A DNA stretch of 64,000 bases from Halobacterium noricense (GTDB lineage: Archaea; Halobacteriota; Halobacteria; Halobacteriales; Halobacteriaceae), in the NCBI RefSeq assembly GCF_021233435.1, contig NZ_CP089468.1, positions 2,232,001 through 2,296,000 on the forward strand, given 5' to 3'. Made by a program: the position numbers and the translations under genes. Numbering within the stretch: position 1 is the first letter of the stretch; each line of letters opens with the position of its first letter. The notes beneath the pieces were generated by a model. It was not told the DNA's origin. It did no database searches and was given only the letters and a program-made list of their open reading frames with translations. Below are positions 1 through 9,097 of the stretch, one piece after another.

Positions 1-420
1 CGGAGCGCCATCGCGGCGACCACGGACGCCGACGCCGTCGCCGAGCGCGGCCACGCGTTCGACGCCGACACCGAACTCCCGCTCGTCGTCAGCGACGACT
101 TCGAGGACCTCGTGAAGACCCAGGACGTCGTGGAGTTCCTGGAATCGGTCGGCGTCCACGCGGACGTCGAGCGCGCCGACGACGGACGCAACGTCCGCGC
201 CGGCCAGGGGACGCTCCGCGGCCGGAAGTACCAGGAGCCCTCGTCGCTTTTGGTCGTGACCTCCAGCGAGACCGGGCCGTCGAAGGCGGCACGGAACCTC
301 GCGGGCGTCGACATCGCGACGGGCCGCGAAGTCAACGCCGAGGACCTCGCGCCGGGTGCCGAGCCCGGCCGGCTAACCGTCTGGACGGAGAGCGCCGTCG
401 AGGAGGTGGCCGACCGATGA
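1..420 (+). CDS. rpl4: 50S ribosomal protein L4 (uL4), 5'-truncated by window edge
   Basis: Reading frame 1 is open from the first base to the TGA at 418-420, giving the last 139 residues of the large-subunit protein L4 (archaeal L1e/L4 family). It binds 23S rRNA and lines the exit tunnel. Visible residues include the C-terminal Rossmann-like part ([12 protein letters not shown]) and the conserved segment around [10 protein letters not shown]. The N-terminal half with the tunnel loop lies outside the window. Its stop overlaps the L23 start by 4 bases (ATGA), as expected for the S10 operon. Identity rests on the fold pattern and the operon position just before L23. Confidence 0.93.
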   Translation, partial: RSAIAATTDADAVAERGHAFDADTELPLVVSDDFEDLVKTQDVVEFLESVGVHADVERADDGRNVRAGQGTLRGRKYQEPSSLLVVTSSETGPSKAARNLAGVDIATGREVNAEDLAPGAEPGRLTVWTESAVEEVADR

Positions 421-671
421 GCGGCATCATCGACTACCCCATCGTGACCGAGAAGGCGATGGACGAGATGGACTTCCAGAACAAGCTCCAGTTCGTCGTC
501 GACATCGACGCCGCCAAACCCGAGATTCGCGACGCCATCGAAGCGCAGTACGACGTGACAGTCACGAACGTGAACACGCAGATCACGCCGGAAGCCAACA
601 AGAAGGCGACCGTCACGCTGTCCGACGAGGACGACGCACAGGACGTCGCCTCCCGCATCGGGGTGTTCTGA
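417..671 (+). CDS. rpl23: 50S ribosomal protein L23 (uL23)
   Basis: An 84-residue protein, the usual archaeal length. It begins with the family pattern [12 protein letters not shown] (bacterial equivalent: I..PviTEKa) and contains the TVTNVNTQ strand. L23 binds 23S rRNA at the tunnel exit, where the signal recognition particle and SecY dock. The ATG overlaps the L4 stop by 4 bases and L2 follows after 2 bases, so translation is probably coupled. Confidence 0.96.
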   Translation: MSGIIDYPIVTEKAMDEMDFQNKLQFVVDIDAAKPEIRDAIEAQYDVTVTNVNTQITPEANKKATVTLSDEDDAQDVASRIGVF

Positions 672-673
672 AC

Positions 674-1396
674 ATGGGACGAAGAATTCAAGGCCAACGA
701 CGCGGCCGCGGTAGTTCGACGTTCCGCGCGCCGTCCCACCGGTACAAGGCAGAGCTCTCGCACCGCAAGACCGAGGAGACCGACGTGCTGGCCGGCGAGG
801 TCGTCGACATCGAACACGACCCCGCCCGCAGCGCGCCGGTCGCGAACGTCGAGTTCGAGGACGGCGACCAGCGCCTCGTGCTCGCCAGCGAGGGCGTCGC
901 CGTCGGCGACACCCTCGAAGTCGGCATTTCGGCGTCCATCGAGGAGGGCAACACGCTGCCGCTCGGGGAGATTCCCGAGGGCGTGCCCATCTGTAACGTC
1001 GAGAGTCAGCCGGGCGACGGCGGCAAGTTCGCTCGCGCGAGCGGGGTCAACGCCGACCTCGTCACGCACGAGCGCGACGCCGCGGTCGTGCAGCTGCCCA
1101 GCGGCGAAGTCAAGCGGCTCTCGCCGGACTGCCGCGCCACCATCGGCGTCGTCGCCGGTGGCGGTCGCACGGACAAGCCGTTCGTGAAGGCAGGCAACAA
1201 ACACCACAAGATGAAGACCCGCGGCGGCAAGTGGCCCATCGTCCGTGGTGTTGCGATGAACGCCGTCGACCACCCGTTCGGTGGCGGCGGCCGCCAGCAC
1301 CCCGGCCGACCGAAGAGCGTTTCGCGTAACGCGCCGCCGGGCCGGAAAGTCGGCGACATCGCCTCCAAGCGCACTGGCCGCGGAGGCAACAAGTAA
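674..1396 (+). CDS. rpl2: 50S ribosomal protein L2 (uL2)
   Basis: 240 residues, archaeal L2p length. L2 binds 23S rRNA domain IV, bridges the subunits and is needed for peptidyl-transferase assembly. Visible signatures are [13 protein letters not shown] at the N-terminus, [24 protein letters not shown], and the near-C-terminal [14 protein letters not shown]. The last contains the conserved His of the G-V-A-M-N-P/A-V-D-H-P loop. The basic C-terminal tail is preserved despite the acidic proteome. Two-base spacing follows L23. Confidence 0.98.
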   Translation: MGRRIQGQRRGRGSSTFRAPSHRYKAELSHRKTEETDVLAGEVVDIEHDPARSAPVANVEFEDGDQRLVLASEGVAVGDTLEVGISASIEEGNTLPLGEIPEGVPICNVESQPGDGGKFARASGVNADLVTHERDAAVVQLPSGEVKRLSPDCRATIGVVAGGGRTDKPFVKAGNKHHKMKTRGGKWPIVRGVAMNAVDHPFGGGGRQHPGRPKSVSRNAPPGRKVGDIASKRTGRGGNK

Positions 1397-1398
1397 CC

Positions 1399-1821
1399 AT
1401 GAGTACGGAATACCGAACCGGCCGCGAGGGTGAGTTCACCTACCGCGGCTACGACCTCGACGAACTCCAGGGGATGAGCCTGGACGAAGTCGCGGAACTG
1501 CTCCCCGCACGCCAGCGGCGAACCATCACCCGTGGGCTGTCCGACGACCACCAGAAGGTGCTCGAGGAAGCCCGCGAATCGGAGCCCGAGGAGACGGCAA
1601 ACGACCCCATCCGGACGCACCTGCGCGACATGCCGGTGCTGCCGGAGTTCGTCGGGCTGACGTTCGCGGTGTACACCGGACAGGAGTTCGAACGCGTCGA
1701 GATTCAGCCCGAGATGATCGGGCACTACCTCGGCGAGTTCCAGCTCACACGAAACTCGGTCGAACACGGGCAGGCGGGCATCGGCGCGACCCGCTCCTCG
1801 AAGTTCGTGCCGCTCAAGTAA
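1399..1821 (+). CDS. rps19: 30S ribosomal protein S19 (uS19)
   Basis: 140 residues, the archaeal/eukaryal S15e-type length, with an N-terminal extension ([17 protein letters not shown]) typical of this branch. S19 sits on the head of the small subunit and contacts 16S rRNA helix 42 with S13. The family signature is seen in [12 protein letters not shown] and the following [16 protein letters not shown]. The gene follows L2 by 2 bases and is followed by L22 after 3 bases. Confidence 0.97.
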   Translation: MSTEYRTGREGEFTYRGYDLDELQGMSLDEVAELLPARQRRTITRGLSDDHQKVLEEARESEPEETANDPIRTHLRDMPVLPEFVGLTFAVYTGQEFERVEIQPEMIGHYLGEFQLTRNSVEHGQAGIGATRSSKFVPLK

Positions 1822-1824
1822 ACT

Positions 1825-2301
1825 ATGGGAATCAGCTACAGCGTGGACACCGACCCGGACGCCACCGCGAAAGCGATGCTCCGGGAGCGGCCCATCAGCC
1901 TGAAGCACAGCAAAGCCATCGCCCGCGAAGTCAAGGGCAAGACGGTCGCCGAGGCACGCGAGTACCTCGACGCCGTCATCAACGAGGAGCAGTCCGTGCC
2001 GTTCAAGCAGCACAACAGCGGCGTCGGTCACCGGAACGACATCGAAGGCTGGGACGCCGGACGGTACCCGGAGAAGGCCTCGAAGGACTTCCTGAAGCTC
2101 CTCGAAAACGTGGCGAACAACGCCGACCAGCAGGGCTTCGACGCCGACCAGATGGTCATCGAACACGTCGCCCCGCACAAGGTCGACGAGAGCCGCGGCC
2201 GCAAGCCCCGCGCGATGGGGAAGGCGGACCCGTGGAACACGACCCTCTGTGACGTCGAACTCGTGGTCGTCGAACCCGACGTTGAGGAGGTGAGCGCGTA
2301 A
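1825..2301 (+). CDS. rpl22: 50S ribosomal protein L22 (uL22)
   Basis: 158 residues, archaeal L22 (eukaryal L17 type). The visible signature is the GRKPRAMGKADPWNT loop corresponding to the conserved GR..R......H motif that reaches into the exit tunnel, preceded by VIEHVAPHKVDESR. The terminal A of its TAA stop is the first base of the S3 start codon. A strong Shine-Dalgarno sequence for S3 lies inside its last codons. Confidence 0.96.
   Translation: MGISYSVDTDPDATAKAMLRERPISLKHSKAIAREVKGKTVAEAREYLDAVINEEQSVPFKQHNSGVGHRNDIEGWDAGRYPEKASKDFLKLLENVANNADQQGFDADQMVIEHVAPHKVDESRGRKPRAMGKADPWNTTLCDVELVVVEPDVEEVSA
2286..2293 (+). promoter_or_regulatory. Shine-Dalgarno site for rps3 inside the rpl22 3' end
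   Basis: GGAGGTGA lies 7 bases before the rps3 ATG, within the last L22 codons. It is complementary to the CCUCC 3' end of archaeal 16S rRNA, so it supports internal initiation and the chosen S3 start. Confidence 0.75.
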
Positions 2302-3287
2302 TGGCCGACGAGATGGAGTTCATCGAGCAGGGCCTCCAGCGCTCCCAAATCGACGAGTTCTTCGCCGAAGAGCTGGCGCGCGCCGGCTACGGCGGCATGG
2401 AACTCGCCCCGACCCCGATGGGCATGCAGATCGTCCTCAAGGCCGAGAAGCCCGGGATGGTCATCGGCAAGGGCGGGAAGAACATCCGGAAGATCACCAC
2501 CCAGCTCGAGGAGCGATTCGACCTGGAGGACCCGCAGATCGACGTGCAGGAGGTCGACGAACCCGACCTGAACGCACAGATCGTCGCGGACCGCCTCGCG
2601 AACGCGCTCGAACGCGGCTGGTACTTCCGGAAGGCCGGACACACGACCATCGACCGCATCATGGAAGCCGGCGCACTCGGCGCCGAAATCGTCCTGAGCG
2701 GGAAGGTCACCGGCAACCGTGGCCGCGTCGAGAAGTTCAACCGCGGCTACATCAAGCACAACGGCGAGCCCGCCGAGGAAATCGTCGACCACGGCAAAGG
2801 CGTCGCCGTGATGAAGCTCGGCACCATCGGCGTGAGTGTCAAAATCATCCCGCCGGAAGCGAAGCTCCCCGACGACTTCGAGATCCACGAGGACGCCGAC
2901 ATCGAGGACCTCATCGTCGAGGAAGAGGAAGCCAGCGAGGAGCTCGAAGAGCTGCTCGAAGGCGAAGACGAGGAAGTCGAGGCCGGCGGTCCCGAGGGCG
3001 AGGTGCCCGCGGACGCGGCCGAGACCGACGCGGCCGACGAGGCCGCCGTCGAGGAGATCGTCGAAGAGGACATCGAGGTCGAGGAGGGCGCCTCCGAGAC
3101 CTCGCCGCCGGACACGGACGCGGACGTCGAGGAGGACCTCGACGAACTCGCCGCCGACGTGGAAGCCGAGGCCGAGGACGTCGACACCGAGGACTTCGAC
3201 GAGCTGGAGTCCGACGCGGAGGAGACCGCCGAAGAACTCCTCGAAGAGATGGAGTCCGAAGAAGAGTCCGAGGAGGGTGAGGAATAA
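2301..3287 (+). CDS. rps3: 30S ribosomal protein S3 (uS3) with long acidic tail
   Basis: 328 residues. The first about 200 form the S3 core: a KH type 2 domain with the GXXG-type loop in [13 protein letters not shown] (about residues 52-64), then the C-terminal domain ending near [21 protein letters not shown]3 forms the mRNA entry channel of the small subunit. The remaining about 120 residues are almost entirely Glu/Asp/Ala, a haloarchaeal extension with no obvious motif. The low-complexity DNA there creates long false reading frames in the other frames. Starts on the last base of L22; ends on the first base of L29. Confidence 0.97.
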   Translation: MADEMEFIEQGLQRSQIDEFFAEELARAGYGGMELAPTPMGMQIVLKAEKPGMVIGKGGKNIRKITTQLEERFDLEDPQIDVQEVDEPDLNAQIVADRLANALERGWYFRKAGHTTIDRIMEAGALGAEIVLSGKVTGNRGRVEKFNRGYIKHNGEPAEEIVDHGKGVAVMKLGTIGVSVKIIPPEAKLPDDFEIHEDADIEDLIVEEEEASEELEELLEGEDEEVEAGGPEGEVPADAAETDAADEAAVEEIVEEDIEVEEGASETSPPDTDADVEEDLDELAADVEAEAEDVDTEDFDELESDAEETAEELLEEMESEEESEEGEE

Positions 3288-3565
3288 TGGCGATTCTCCA
3301 CACCGAAGAGATTCGGGACATGACCCCCGCGGAACGCGAAGCAGAGCTCGAAGACATCGAGACGGAGCTGCTGAACGCCAAGGCCGTCAAGGCCGCTGGC
3401 GGTGCCCCGGACAACCCGGGCCGCATCGGCGAACTCCGTCGTACCGTCGCGCGAATCAAGACGATTCAGCGCGAGGAAGGGGACGTGCAAACGTCCGAAT
3501 CCGCGAACGGCGGAAGCCGCGAGCGAGGCGACCTCGAAGCAGCAGCGGAAACGGAGAGCGAATAA
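3287..3565 (+). CDS. rpl29: 50S ribosomal protein L29 (uL29) with C-terminal extension
   Basis: 92 residues. The first about 65 match L29, a two-helix protein at the tunnel exit that is part of the SRP and SecY docking platform ([18 protein letters not shown], then [15 protein letters not shown]). About 25 further polar/acidic residues rich in Ser and Glu follow; they are absent from typical 65-70 aa homologues. The ATG shares its A with the last base of the S3 stop. Confidence 0.94.
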   Translation: MAILHTEEIRDMTPAEREAELEDIETELLNAKAVKAAGGAPDNPGRIGELRRTVARIKTIQREEGDVQTSESANGGSRERGDLEAAAETESE

Positions 3566-3566
3566 G

Positions 3567-3956
3567 ATGCAAGTGACGCCCGAGACACTGCCACGGCACG
3601 AACTCGTCGGCCTGCACGCGCGGGTCGTCGAGTCGACGGACCCGTCGCGGGTCGGCATCGAGGGCGAGGTCGTCCGCGAGACGATGCGGACACTCGTCAT
3701 CGACAGCGAGGAGCCACGCTCCTCGGACAGCGACTCGGGCGTCAAACAGGTCCCCAAGCGGGGGGCGAAATTCGAGTTCCGACTCACAGATGAAGCTGCG
3801 GCGTCCGCGAAGGACGCCGGGACCGCGTCTCAACCTGCAGGTGGCGAGAGCCAAACCACTGGCGAGGGCGCGGCCTACGTTACGGTGGATGGGGTCGAGT
3901 TGCTCTCACGACCCGCTACACGCTCCGAAACCGGAGTTGATTCGAAATGGCGATAG
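3567..3956 (+). CDS. rnp1: Ribonuclease P protein component 1 (Rpp29/Pop4)
   Basis: 129 residues. This is the archaeal homologue of Rpp29/Pop4, a protein cofactor of the RNase P ribozyme that removes 5' leaders of pre-tRNAs. The Sm-like barrel is recognisable in [36 protein letters not shown] and in [12 protein letters not shown]. The segment between about residues 85 and 108 (Ala/Thr/Gly/Ser-rich) looks like a halophilic loop insertion. The ATG at 3567 follows the L29 stop by 1 base; an in-frame ATG further upstream is inside L29 and unlikely. The stop overlaps the S17 start by 10 bases. Position between L29 and S17 is the standard archaeal location. Confidence 0.92.
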   Translation: MQVTPETLPRHELVGLHARVVESTDPSRVGIEGEVVRETMRTLVIDSEEPRSSDSDSGVKQVPKRGAKFEFRLTDEAAASAKDAGTASQPAGGESQTTGEGAAYVTVDGVELLSRPATRSETGVDSKWR

Positions 3957-4297
3957 GACTGAACGTAACAGAACCGGAAGGCACGTGCTCCCACGAGGAC
4001 TGCCCGTTCCACGGAAATCTTTCCGTGCGCGGCCAGGTCATCGAGGGTGAAGTGGCTTCCACCGACATGGACAAGACCATCGTCGTCGAGCGCGAATACG
4101 ACGTATTCGTGCCGAAGTACGACCGCTACATGAAGCGGCGGTCGCGCGTCCCGGCACACCAGCCGGACTGCCTCGACGTTGAGGTTGGCGACACGGTCAG
4201 TATCGCAGAAACCCGACCGCTCTCGAAGACCAAATCCCACGTAGTCGTCGAATGCGTGGCTTCCGACGAAGCCACGGTCGACGGAGGTGACGCCTGA
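3947..4297 (+). CDS. rps17: 30S ribosomal protein S17 (uS17)
   Basis: 116 residues, archaeal S17/eukaryal S11 type. The OB-fold core is marked by [17 protein letters not shown] and by [27 protein letters not shown]. The N-terminal [10 protein letters not shown] contains Cys/His residues seen in archaeal members. S17 is a primary 16S rRNA binder in the small-subunit body. The 10-bp overlap with rnp1 in another frame argues for translational coupling. Confidence 0.96.
   Translation: MAIGLNVTEPEGTCSHEDCPFHGNLSVRGQVIEGEVASTDMDKTIVVEREYDVFVPKYDRYMKRRSRVPAHQPDCLDVEVGDTVSIAETRPLSKTKSHVVVECVASDEATVDGGDA
4283..4290 (+). promoter_or_regulatory. Shine-Dalgarno site for rpl14 inside the rps17 3' end
   Basis: GGAGGTGA sits 6 bases before the L14 ATG and overlaps the last codons of S17. 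It is the same octamer as before rps3. Confidence 0.7.
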
Positions 4298-4695
4298 TGG
4301 AAGCCATCAAGGCAGACGTCACGCAGGGTCTGGAGAAGGGCTCGCTCATCAACTGCGCCGACAACACTGGCGCACGCGAGCTCAAAATCACGAGCGTCAA
4401 GGGATACCAAGGAACCAAGAACCGCCACCCGAAGGCCGGGCTGGGCGACACCATCACCGTTTCGGTGACCAAGGGGACGCCGGAGATGCGTCGCCAGGTC
4501 CTCGAAGCGGTCATCGTGCGCCAGCGCAAGCCCATCCGACGGCCGGACGGCACGCGCGTGAAGTTCGAGGACAACGCCGCGGTCATCATCGACGACCTCG
4601 GTGAGCCTCGCGGGACCGAAATCAAGGGTCCGATTTCGCGCGAAGTGGCGGAACGGTACGGTACCATCGCGAGTACCGCCACGATGATTGTATAG
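4297..4695 (+). CDS. rpl14: 50S ribosomal protein L14 (uL14)
   Basis: 132 residues. L14 binds 23S rRNA at the subunit interface (bridge B5/B8) and contacts initiation and anti-association factors. The signature is clear in [14 protein letters not shown] and in [14 protein letters not shown]. The C-terminal [24 protein letters not shown] is the archaeal/eukaryal form. The start overlaps the S17 stop by one base. Confidence 0.98.
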   Translation: MEAIKADVTQGLEKGSLINCADNTGARELKITSVKGYQGTKNRHPKAGLGDTITVSVTKGTPEMRRQVLEAVIVRQRKPIRRPDGTRVKFEDNAAVIIDDLGEPRGTEIKGPISREVAERYGTIASTATMIV

Positions 4696-4697
4696 AC

Positions 4698-5054
4698 ATG
4701 AGCAAACAACCACACAAACAGCGAAACCGCACGGAGCGCGCGCCGCTTCACGAGCGACACAAGCAGGTGCACGCGACGCTGTCCGACGACCTCCGCGAGG
4801 AGTACGACCAGCGACGCGTTCGCGTCAACGTCGGCGACACCGTCGAAGTGATGCGCGGCGACGACGCCGGCGAGACCGGAGAGGTCGTCGACGTCGACCT
4901 GCGCGACGAGACCGTCAGGGTCGAGGACGTCACCGTGGAGAAGGCCGACGGCGAGGAGCTGCCCAAGCCCCTCGACGCCAGCAACCTCCGCGTCACCGAA
5001 CTCGACCTCGAAGACGACGTGCGCGCCGCGCGGCTCGAAGGTGACAACGAATGA
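4698..5054 (+). CDS. rpl24: 50S ribosomal protein L24 (uL24)
   Basis: 118 residues, archaeal L26e-type L24. The KOW motif is visible at [24 protein letters not shown] (about residues 37-60). L24 initiates large-subunit assembly and lies near the tunnel exit. The basic N-terminus ([22 protein letters not shown]) is the usual RNA-binding tail. It overlaps S4e by 4 bases. Confidence 0.96.
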   Translation: MSKQPHKQRNRTERAPLHERHKQVHATLSDDLREEYDQRRVRVNVGDTVEVMRGDDAGETGEVVDVDLRDETVRVEDVTVEKADGEELPKPLDASNLRVTELDLEDDVRAARLEGDNE

Positions 5055-5770
5055 CGAACCACCAGAAGCGACTCTCGGTACCGAAATCCTGGCCGGTCGA
5101 GCGGAAGACGGCGAAGTTCACCGCGAAGGCTGGGGCTGGTCCGCACGGCGAGTCGGGCGTACCGCTCGTCGTCGTGCTTCGGGACGTCCTGGGCTACGTC
5201 GACGACACCAGCGAAGCGCAGTACGCCATCAACACCGACGGCGTGCTCGTCAACGGTGGCTCGGTCGGCGACGTCAACCGCCCCATCGGGATGTTCGACA
5301 TCCTGGCGTTCCCCGAGCGCGACGAACACTACCGGGTCTTCCCCGACGAAGGGGGCCGACTCGGGCTGACGCCCATCGACGCGGACGCGGCGGACAGCAA
5401 GCTCAGCAAGGTCGAGGACAAGACCACCGTCTCCGGCGGGCGAACCCAGCTGAACCTCCACGACGGCACGAACCTGCTCGTCGAGGAGGACGTCTACAGC
5501 GGGGACGACTCCATCGTCGTGGACAACGAGTCCAGCGACGTCGTCGCCCACTTCGAGTACGGCGAGGGCGCGCTGGTCACCGCAGTCGCGGGCCAGCACG
5601 CCGGCGACATCGGCCGCATCGACGAGATTTCGGTGCAGCCGGGTAGCGCCGACAACACCGTCTACGTGGAGACCGCCGACGGGAGCTTCGAGACGGTCGA
5701 ACAGTACGTCGTCGTCATCGACGAGCAGTTCGTCGAGGACGACGCCGACCTCCCGGGTGATGGCGAATGA
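5051..5770 (+). CDS. rps4e: 30S ribosomal protein S4e (eS4)
   Basis: 239 residues, absent from bacteria. Domains in order: S4-like RNA-binding region ([12 protein letters not shown]..., [19 protein letters not shown], with [16 protein letters not shown]), the central domain, and a C-terminal KOW-like segment ([21 protein letters not shown]). It overlaps L24 and L5 by 4 bases on each side, which fits tight coupling. Confidence 0.96.
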   Translation: MTNHQKRLSVPKSWPVERKTAKFTAKAGAGPHGESGVPLVVVLRDVLGYVDDTSEAQYAINTDGVLVNGGSVGDVNRPIGMFDILAFPERDEHYRVFPDEGGRLGLTPIDADAADSKLSKVEDKTTVSGGRTQLNLHDGTNLLVEEDVYSGDDSIVVDNESSDVVAHFEYGEGALVTAVAGQHAGDIGRIDEISVQPGSADNTVYVETADGSFETVEQYVVVIDEQFVEDDADLPGDGE

Positions 5771-6291
5771 GCGAGACTGAAGCCGACTTCCACGAGATGC
5801 GCGAGCCGCGCATCGAGAAGGTCGTCGCCCACATGGGCGTCGGCCAGGGTGGTGTCGACCTCCAGAACGCCGAAGGCATCCTCGAGGAGATTACGGGCCA
5901 GCAGACGGTCCGGACCACCGCCAAGCGCACCGAGCCCGAGTTCGGTATCCGCGAGGGCGACCCGATCGGCGCGAAGGTCACGCTCCGCGGCGAGGACGCG
6001 TACGACTTCCTCGACCGGGCGCTCCCGAACGTCGACCTGGCCGAGCGCCAGTTCGACGACACGGGGAACGTGAGCTTCGGCATCGAAGAGCACACCGACT
6101 TCCCGAGTCAGGAGTACGACCCCGACATCGGTATCTACGGCCTCGACGTGACCGTGAACCTCGTGCGCCCGGGTTACCGGGTCGCGAAGCGCGACCAGGT
6201 CAGCCGCCAGATTCCGTCGAACCACCGACTCAACCCCGAGGACGCAGTCGCGTTCCTCGAAGCGAACTTCGACGTGGAGGTCAACGAATGA
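5767..6291 (+). CDS. rpl5: 50S ribosomal protein L5 (uL5)
   Basis: 174 residues. L5 carries 5S rRNA onto the large subunit with L18 and contacts the P-site tRNA. Family blocks include [40 protein letters not shown] and [22 protein letters not shown]. Four-base overlaps join it to S4e and S14. Confidence 0.97.
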   Translation: MSETEADFHEMREPRIEKVVAHMGVGQGGVDLQNAEGILEEITGQQTVRTTAKRTEPEFGIREGDPIGAKVTLRGEDAYDFLDRALPNVDLAERQFDDTGNVSFGIEEHTDFPSQEYDPDIGIYGLDVTVNLVRPGYRVAKRDQVSRQIPSNHRLNPEDAVAFLEANFDVEVNE

Positions 6292-6443
6292 GCGAGAGCG
6301 AACAAGCAGAAGAAACGGGCCAGACACACGAGTGTCGGCGCTGTGGCCGCGAACAGGGCCTCGTCGGCAAGTACGACATCTGGCTCTGTCGACAGTGCTT
6401 CCGGGAGATTGCCCGTTCGATGGGCTTCAAGAAGTACAGCTAA
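6288..6443 (+). CDS. rps14: 30S ribosomal protein S14 (uS14), zinc-binding form
   Basis: A 51-residue gene starting at the ATG that overlaps the L5 stop (ATGA). The sequence reads [20 protein letters not shown], then [20 protein letters not shown], and ends SMGFKKYS. The two C-x2-C pairs (CRRC and CRQC) form the zinc site of the C+ S14 type found in archaea. It binds 16S rRNA in the head of the small subunit. It is easily missed because of its size, but the position between L5 and S8 and the motif make it firm. Confidence 0.96.
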   Translation: MSESEQAEETGQTHECRRCGREQGLVGKYDIWLCRQCFREIARSMGFKKYS

Positions 6444-6445
6444 CA

Positions 6446-6838
6446 ATGACGGCAAACGACCCCCTGTCCGACGCGGTCTCCGGCATCGACAACGCCGAGA
6501 GCGTCGGGCACCTCACGCACACAGTAGAGCCCGCCTCCAACATGGTCGGCTCCGTCCTCGAGGTCTTCTACGACCGCGGGTACATCGACGGCTTCGAGTT
6601 CGTCGACGACGGGAAGGCCGGCAAGTTCGAGGTCGAACTGAAAGGTGCCATCAACGAGTGTGGCCCCGTGAACCCACGGTACTCCGTGGCAGCCGACGGG
6701 TACGAGAAGTGGGAGAAGCGCTACCTCCCCGCCCGTGACTACGGCGCGCTCGTCGTCACGACGAGCCACGGCATCATGAGTCACTACGAGGCCCGCGAGA
6801 AGGGCATCGGTGGCCAAGTGATCGCGTACGTATACTAA
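6446..6838 (+). CDS. rps8: 30S ribosomal protein S8 (uS8)
   Basis: 130 residues. S8 binds 16S rRNA helix 21 and drives central-domain assembly. The ATG at 6446 is 2 bases after the S14 stop; the frame is open upstream but earlier starts fall inside S14. Conserved features are NDPLSDAVSGIDNAE at the N-terminus and the C-terminal VVTTSHGIMSHYEAREKGIGGQVIAYVY, with the S-x-G-I-M-T/S motif that binds RNA. Confidence 0.97.
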   Translation: MTANDPLSDAVSGIDNAESVGHLTHTVEPASNMVGSVLEVFYDRGYIDGFEFVDDGKAGKFEVELKGAINECGPVNPRYSVAADGYEKWEKRYLPARDYGALVVTTSHGIMSHYEAREKGIGGQVIAYVY

Positions 6839-6840
6839 TC

Positions 6841-7377
6841 ATGGCACGAGTCGAAATCGAAATTCCGGACGACGTGACGGCGGAGGTCGACCACCTCGAC
6901 CTCACCGTCGAAGGCCCCGAAGGGTCCGTGTCGCGCCGCCTCTGGTATCCGGACGTCAGCGTCTCCGTCGAGGACGACGCCGTCGTCGTGACCAGCGACG
7001 TCGACGACGCGAAGACGCTCTCGACGGTCGGTACCTTCGAGAGCCACGTGGAGAACATGTTCCACGGCGTCACCGAGGGCTGGGAGTACCAGCTCGAAGT
7101 GCACTACTCTCACTTCCCGATGCAGGTGGAAGTCGAGGGCGGCGAAGTCGTCATCCAGAACTTCCTCGGCGAGAAGGCTCCGCGACGGACGCCCGTTCGC
7201 GGCGACACCGAGGTTTCTGTCGATGGCGAGGAAGTGACGCTCAACGGCCCGAGTATCGAGGACGTCGGCCAGACTGCGGCCGACATCGAACAGCTCACGC
7301 GCGTCACCGACAAGGACACGCGCGTGTTCCAGGACGGCGTGTACATCGTCGAGAAACCCACGAAGGGAGGTGCCTGA
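6841..7377 (+). CDS. rpl6: 50S ribosomal protein L6 (uL6)
   Basis: 178 residues, two tandem L6 domains (about 1-80 and 85-178). L6 lies near the factor-binding site and sarcin-ricin loop. Blocks seen are EIPDDVTAEVDHLDLTVEGPEGSV and the C-terminal L6 motif region IEDVGQTAADIEQLTRVTDKDTRVFQDGVYI. Its final codons contain a Shine-Dalgarno sequence for L32e. Confidence 0.97.
   Translation: MARVEIEIPDDVTAEVDHLDLTVEGPEGSVSRRLWYPDVSVSVEDDAVVVTSDVDDAKTLSTVGTFESHVENMFHGVTEGWEYQLEVHYSHFPMQVEVEGGEVVIQNFLGEKAPRRTPVRGDTEVSVDGEEVTLNGPSIEDVGQTAADIEQLTRVTDKDTRVFQDGVYIVEKPTKGGA
7366..7372 (+). promoter_or_regulatory. Shine-Dalgarno site for rpl32e
   Basis: GGAGGTG lies 8 bases before the L32e ATG, inside the last codons of L6. 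It supports the start at 7381. Confidence 0.6.
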
Positions 7378-7380
7378 TAG

Positions 7381-8094
7381 ATGGCAGAAGAGAACAACGA
7401 CACGCCAGAGACGCTGGAAGACATCTCGGGCGTCGGCCCCTCGAAGGCGGAAGCGCTCCGCGAGGCCGGCTACGACACCGTCGAGGACATGCGGGCAGCG
7501 AGCCAGAGCGAACTCGCGGACGTCTCCGGCATCGGCAACGCGCTCGCCGCGCGTATCAAAGCCGACGTCGGCGGTCTCGAAGTCGAAGCGGAGACCGAAG
7601 CCGAAGTCGAGGAAGCCGCACCCGAGGAAGCGGAAGCCGAGGAGGAAGTGGAGACGGAGCTCCGTCCCCGCGGCCTCACCGAGAAGACGCCGGAGCTCAG
7701 CGACGACGAGCAGCGCTTGTTGAACAAGCGCCGTCGCGAGGGCAAGCCGCAGTTCAACCGGCAGGACTACCACAAGAAGAAGCGGACCCCGAAGTCGTGG
7801 CGCCGCCCGAAGGGCACGCTGTCCAAGCAGCGCCGCGGCGTGAAGGGCAAGGGTGACACCGTCGAGGCTGGCTTCCGGACGCCGGAAGCGATTCGCGGCA
7901 AGCACCCCAGCGGTTTCGAGGAAGTCCGCGTGCACAACACGGACGACCTCGACGGCATCGACCCGGACACGGAGGCAGCCCGCATCGCCTCGAAAGTTGG
8001 CGCACGCAAGCGCGAACGCATCGAGGAGCAGGCCGAAGAAGCGGACATCCGCGTCCTGAATCCGACCTACGTCGAAGTGGAGGTTGACCAATGA
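7381..8094 (+). CDS. rpl32e: 50S ribosomal protein L32e (eL32) with N-terminal helix-hairpin-helix domain
   Basis: 237 residues, about 100 longer than a minimal L32e. Residues about 10-60 are a RuvA/Rad51-like double helix-hairpin-helix ([19 protein letters not shown], then [13 protein letters not shown]). A Glu/Ala linker (about 63-88) follows, then the L32e core ([53 protein letters not shown]). The core binds 23S rRNA on the archaeal/eukaryal large subunit. Haloarchaeal L32e is known to carry this extension; its job is not clear from sequence. It overlaps L19e by 4 bases. Confidence 0.96.
   Translation: MAEENNDTPETLEDISGVGPSKAEALREAGYDTVEDMRAASQSELADVSGIGNALAARIKADVGGLEVEAETEAEVEEAAPEEAEAEEEVETELRPRGLTEKTPELSDDEQRLLNKRRREGKPQFNRQDYHKKKRTPKSWRRPKGTLSKQRRGVKGKGDTVEAGFRTPEAIRGKHPSGFEEVRVHNTDDLDGIDPDTEAARIASKVGARKRERIEEQAEEADIRVLNPTYVEVEVDQ
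8079..8084 (+). promoter_or_regulatory. Shine-Dalgarno site for rpl19e
   Basis: GGAGGT lies 6 bases before the L19e ATG at 8091 within the last codons of L32e. Confidence 0.5.
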
Positions 8095-8540
8095 GCGACC
8101 TGAGCGCACAGAAGCGACTCGCGGCCGACGTCCTCGACGTCGGGAAGAACCGCGTCTGGTTCGACCCCGAGGCGCAGGCCGAAATCGCGGACGCGATCAC
8201 CCGAGAGGACATCCGCGAGCTCGTCGACGAAGGGACGATTTCGGCAGAGGAAAAGCACGGAAATTCGCGCGGTCGCGCACGCGAGCGCGACGAGAAGAAG
8301 GCCTACGGACACCAGAAGGGTCCCGGCTCCCGCAAAGGGAAGTCGGGCGCTCGTGAGAACGAGAAGCAGTCGTACATGGGCCGGATTCGCGCGCAGCGGC
8401 GGACGCTCCGGGAACTCCGCGACGAAGGGACGATTACCCAGAGTCAGTACCGGAAGCTGTACAACATGGCCAACGGTGGCGAGTTCGACAGCGTCCGACG
8501 CCTCCAGAAATACGTCGAAGAACACTACGGTGATAGCTAA
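8091..8540 (+). CDS. rpl19e: 50S ribosomal protein L19e (eL19)
   Basis: 149 residues, archaeal/eukaryal-specific. Starts [23 protein letters not shown], the highly conserved family N-terminus, followed by the basic hinge ([34 protein letters not shown]). In the haloarchaeal ribosome this protein spans the large subunit and forms an interface bridge. It overlaps L32e (4 bp) and L18 (1 bp). Confidence 0.97.
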   Translation: MSDLSAQKRLAADVLDVGKNRVWFDPEAQAEIADAITREDIRELVDEGTISAEEKHGNSRGRARERDEKKAYGHQKGPGSRKGKSGARENEKQSYMGRIRAQRRTLRELRDEGTITQSQYRKLYNMANGGEFDSVRRLQKYVEEHYGDS

Positions 8541-9097
8541 TGGCGACAGGACCACGATATAAGGTACCGATGCGGCGCCGCCGCGAGGTCCGGACCGACT
8601 ACCATCAGAGGTTGCGCCTCCTGAAGTCAGGGAAACCTCGGCTCGTTGCTCGGAAGAGCAACAAGCACGTCACGGCGCAGCTGGTCGCGACCGGCCCCGA
8701 CGGCGACGAAACGATCGCGAGCGCACACTCCAGCGACCTCGAAGAGTACGGCTGGGAGGCTCCCACGGGGAACCTGCCGGCAGCGTACCTGACGGGGCTG
8801 CTCGCCGGAGTGCGCGCACAGGACACTGACGCGGACGAGGGCGTGCTCGACATCGGCCTCAACACCGCGACCCAGGGTTCGAAGGTGTTCGCAATTCAGG
8901 AGGGCGCAATCGACGCCGGCCTGGACGTTCCGCACAACGACACAGTCTTCGCGGACTGGTCGCGGACGCGCGGCGAACACGTCGCGGAGTACGCTGAGTC
9001 TCTCGACGAGCCGCTGTACAGCGGCGAGTTCGACGCAACGGAGCTTCCCGAGCACTTCGACGAAGTGCGGGAGGCCATCTTGGAGGACAACGAATGA
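8540..9097 (+). CDS. rpl18: 50S ribosomal protein L18 (uL18)
   Basis: 185 residues, archaeal L18/eukaryal L5 type. It binds 5S rRNA together with L5. N-terminal [37 protein letters not shown] is the diagnostic block, and the central [12 protein letters not shown] helix is conserved. It overlaps S5 by 4 bases. Confidence 0.97.
   Translation: MATGPRYKVPMRRRREVRTDYHQRLRLLKSGKPRLVARKSNKHVTAQLVATGPDGDETIASAHSSDLEEYGWEAPTGNLPAAYLTGLLAGVRAQDTDADEGVLDIGLNTATQGSKVFAIQEGAIDAGLDVPHNDTVFADWSRTRGEHVAEYAESLDEPLYSGEFDATELPEHFDEVREAILEDNE

Noticed and set aside
434-2888. Long minus-strand frames opposite L23-S3 (for example 434-1300, 1006-2178, 2028-2888)
   Set aside because: They mirror highly conserved ribosomal genes, have no recognisable domains and arise from GC-biased codons.
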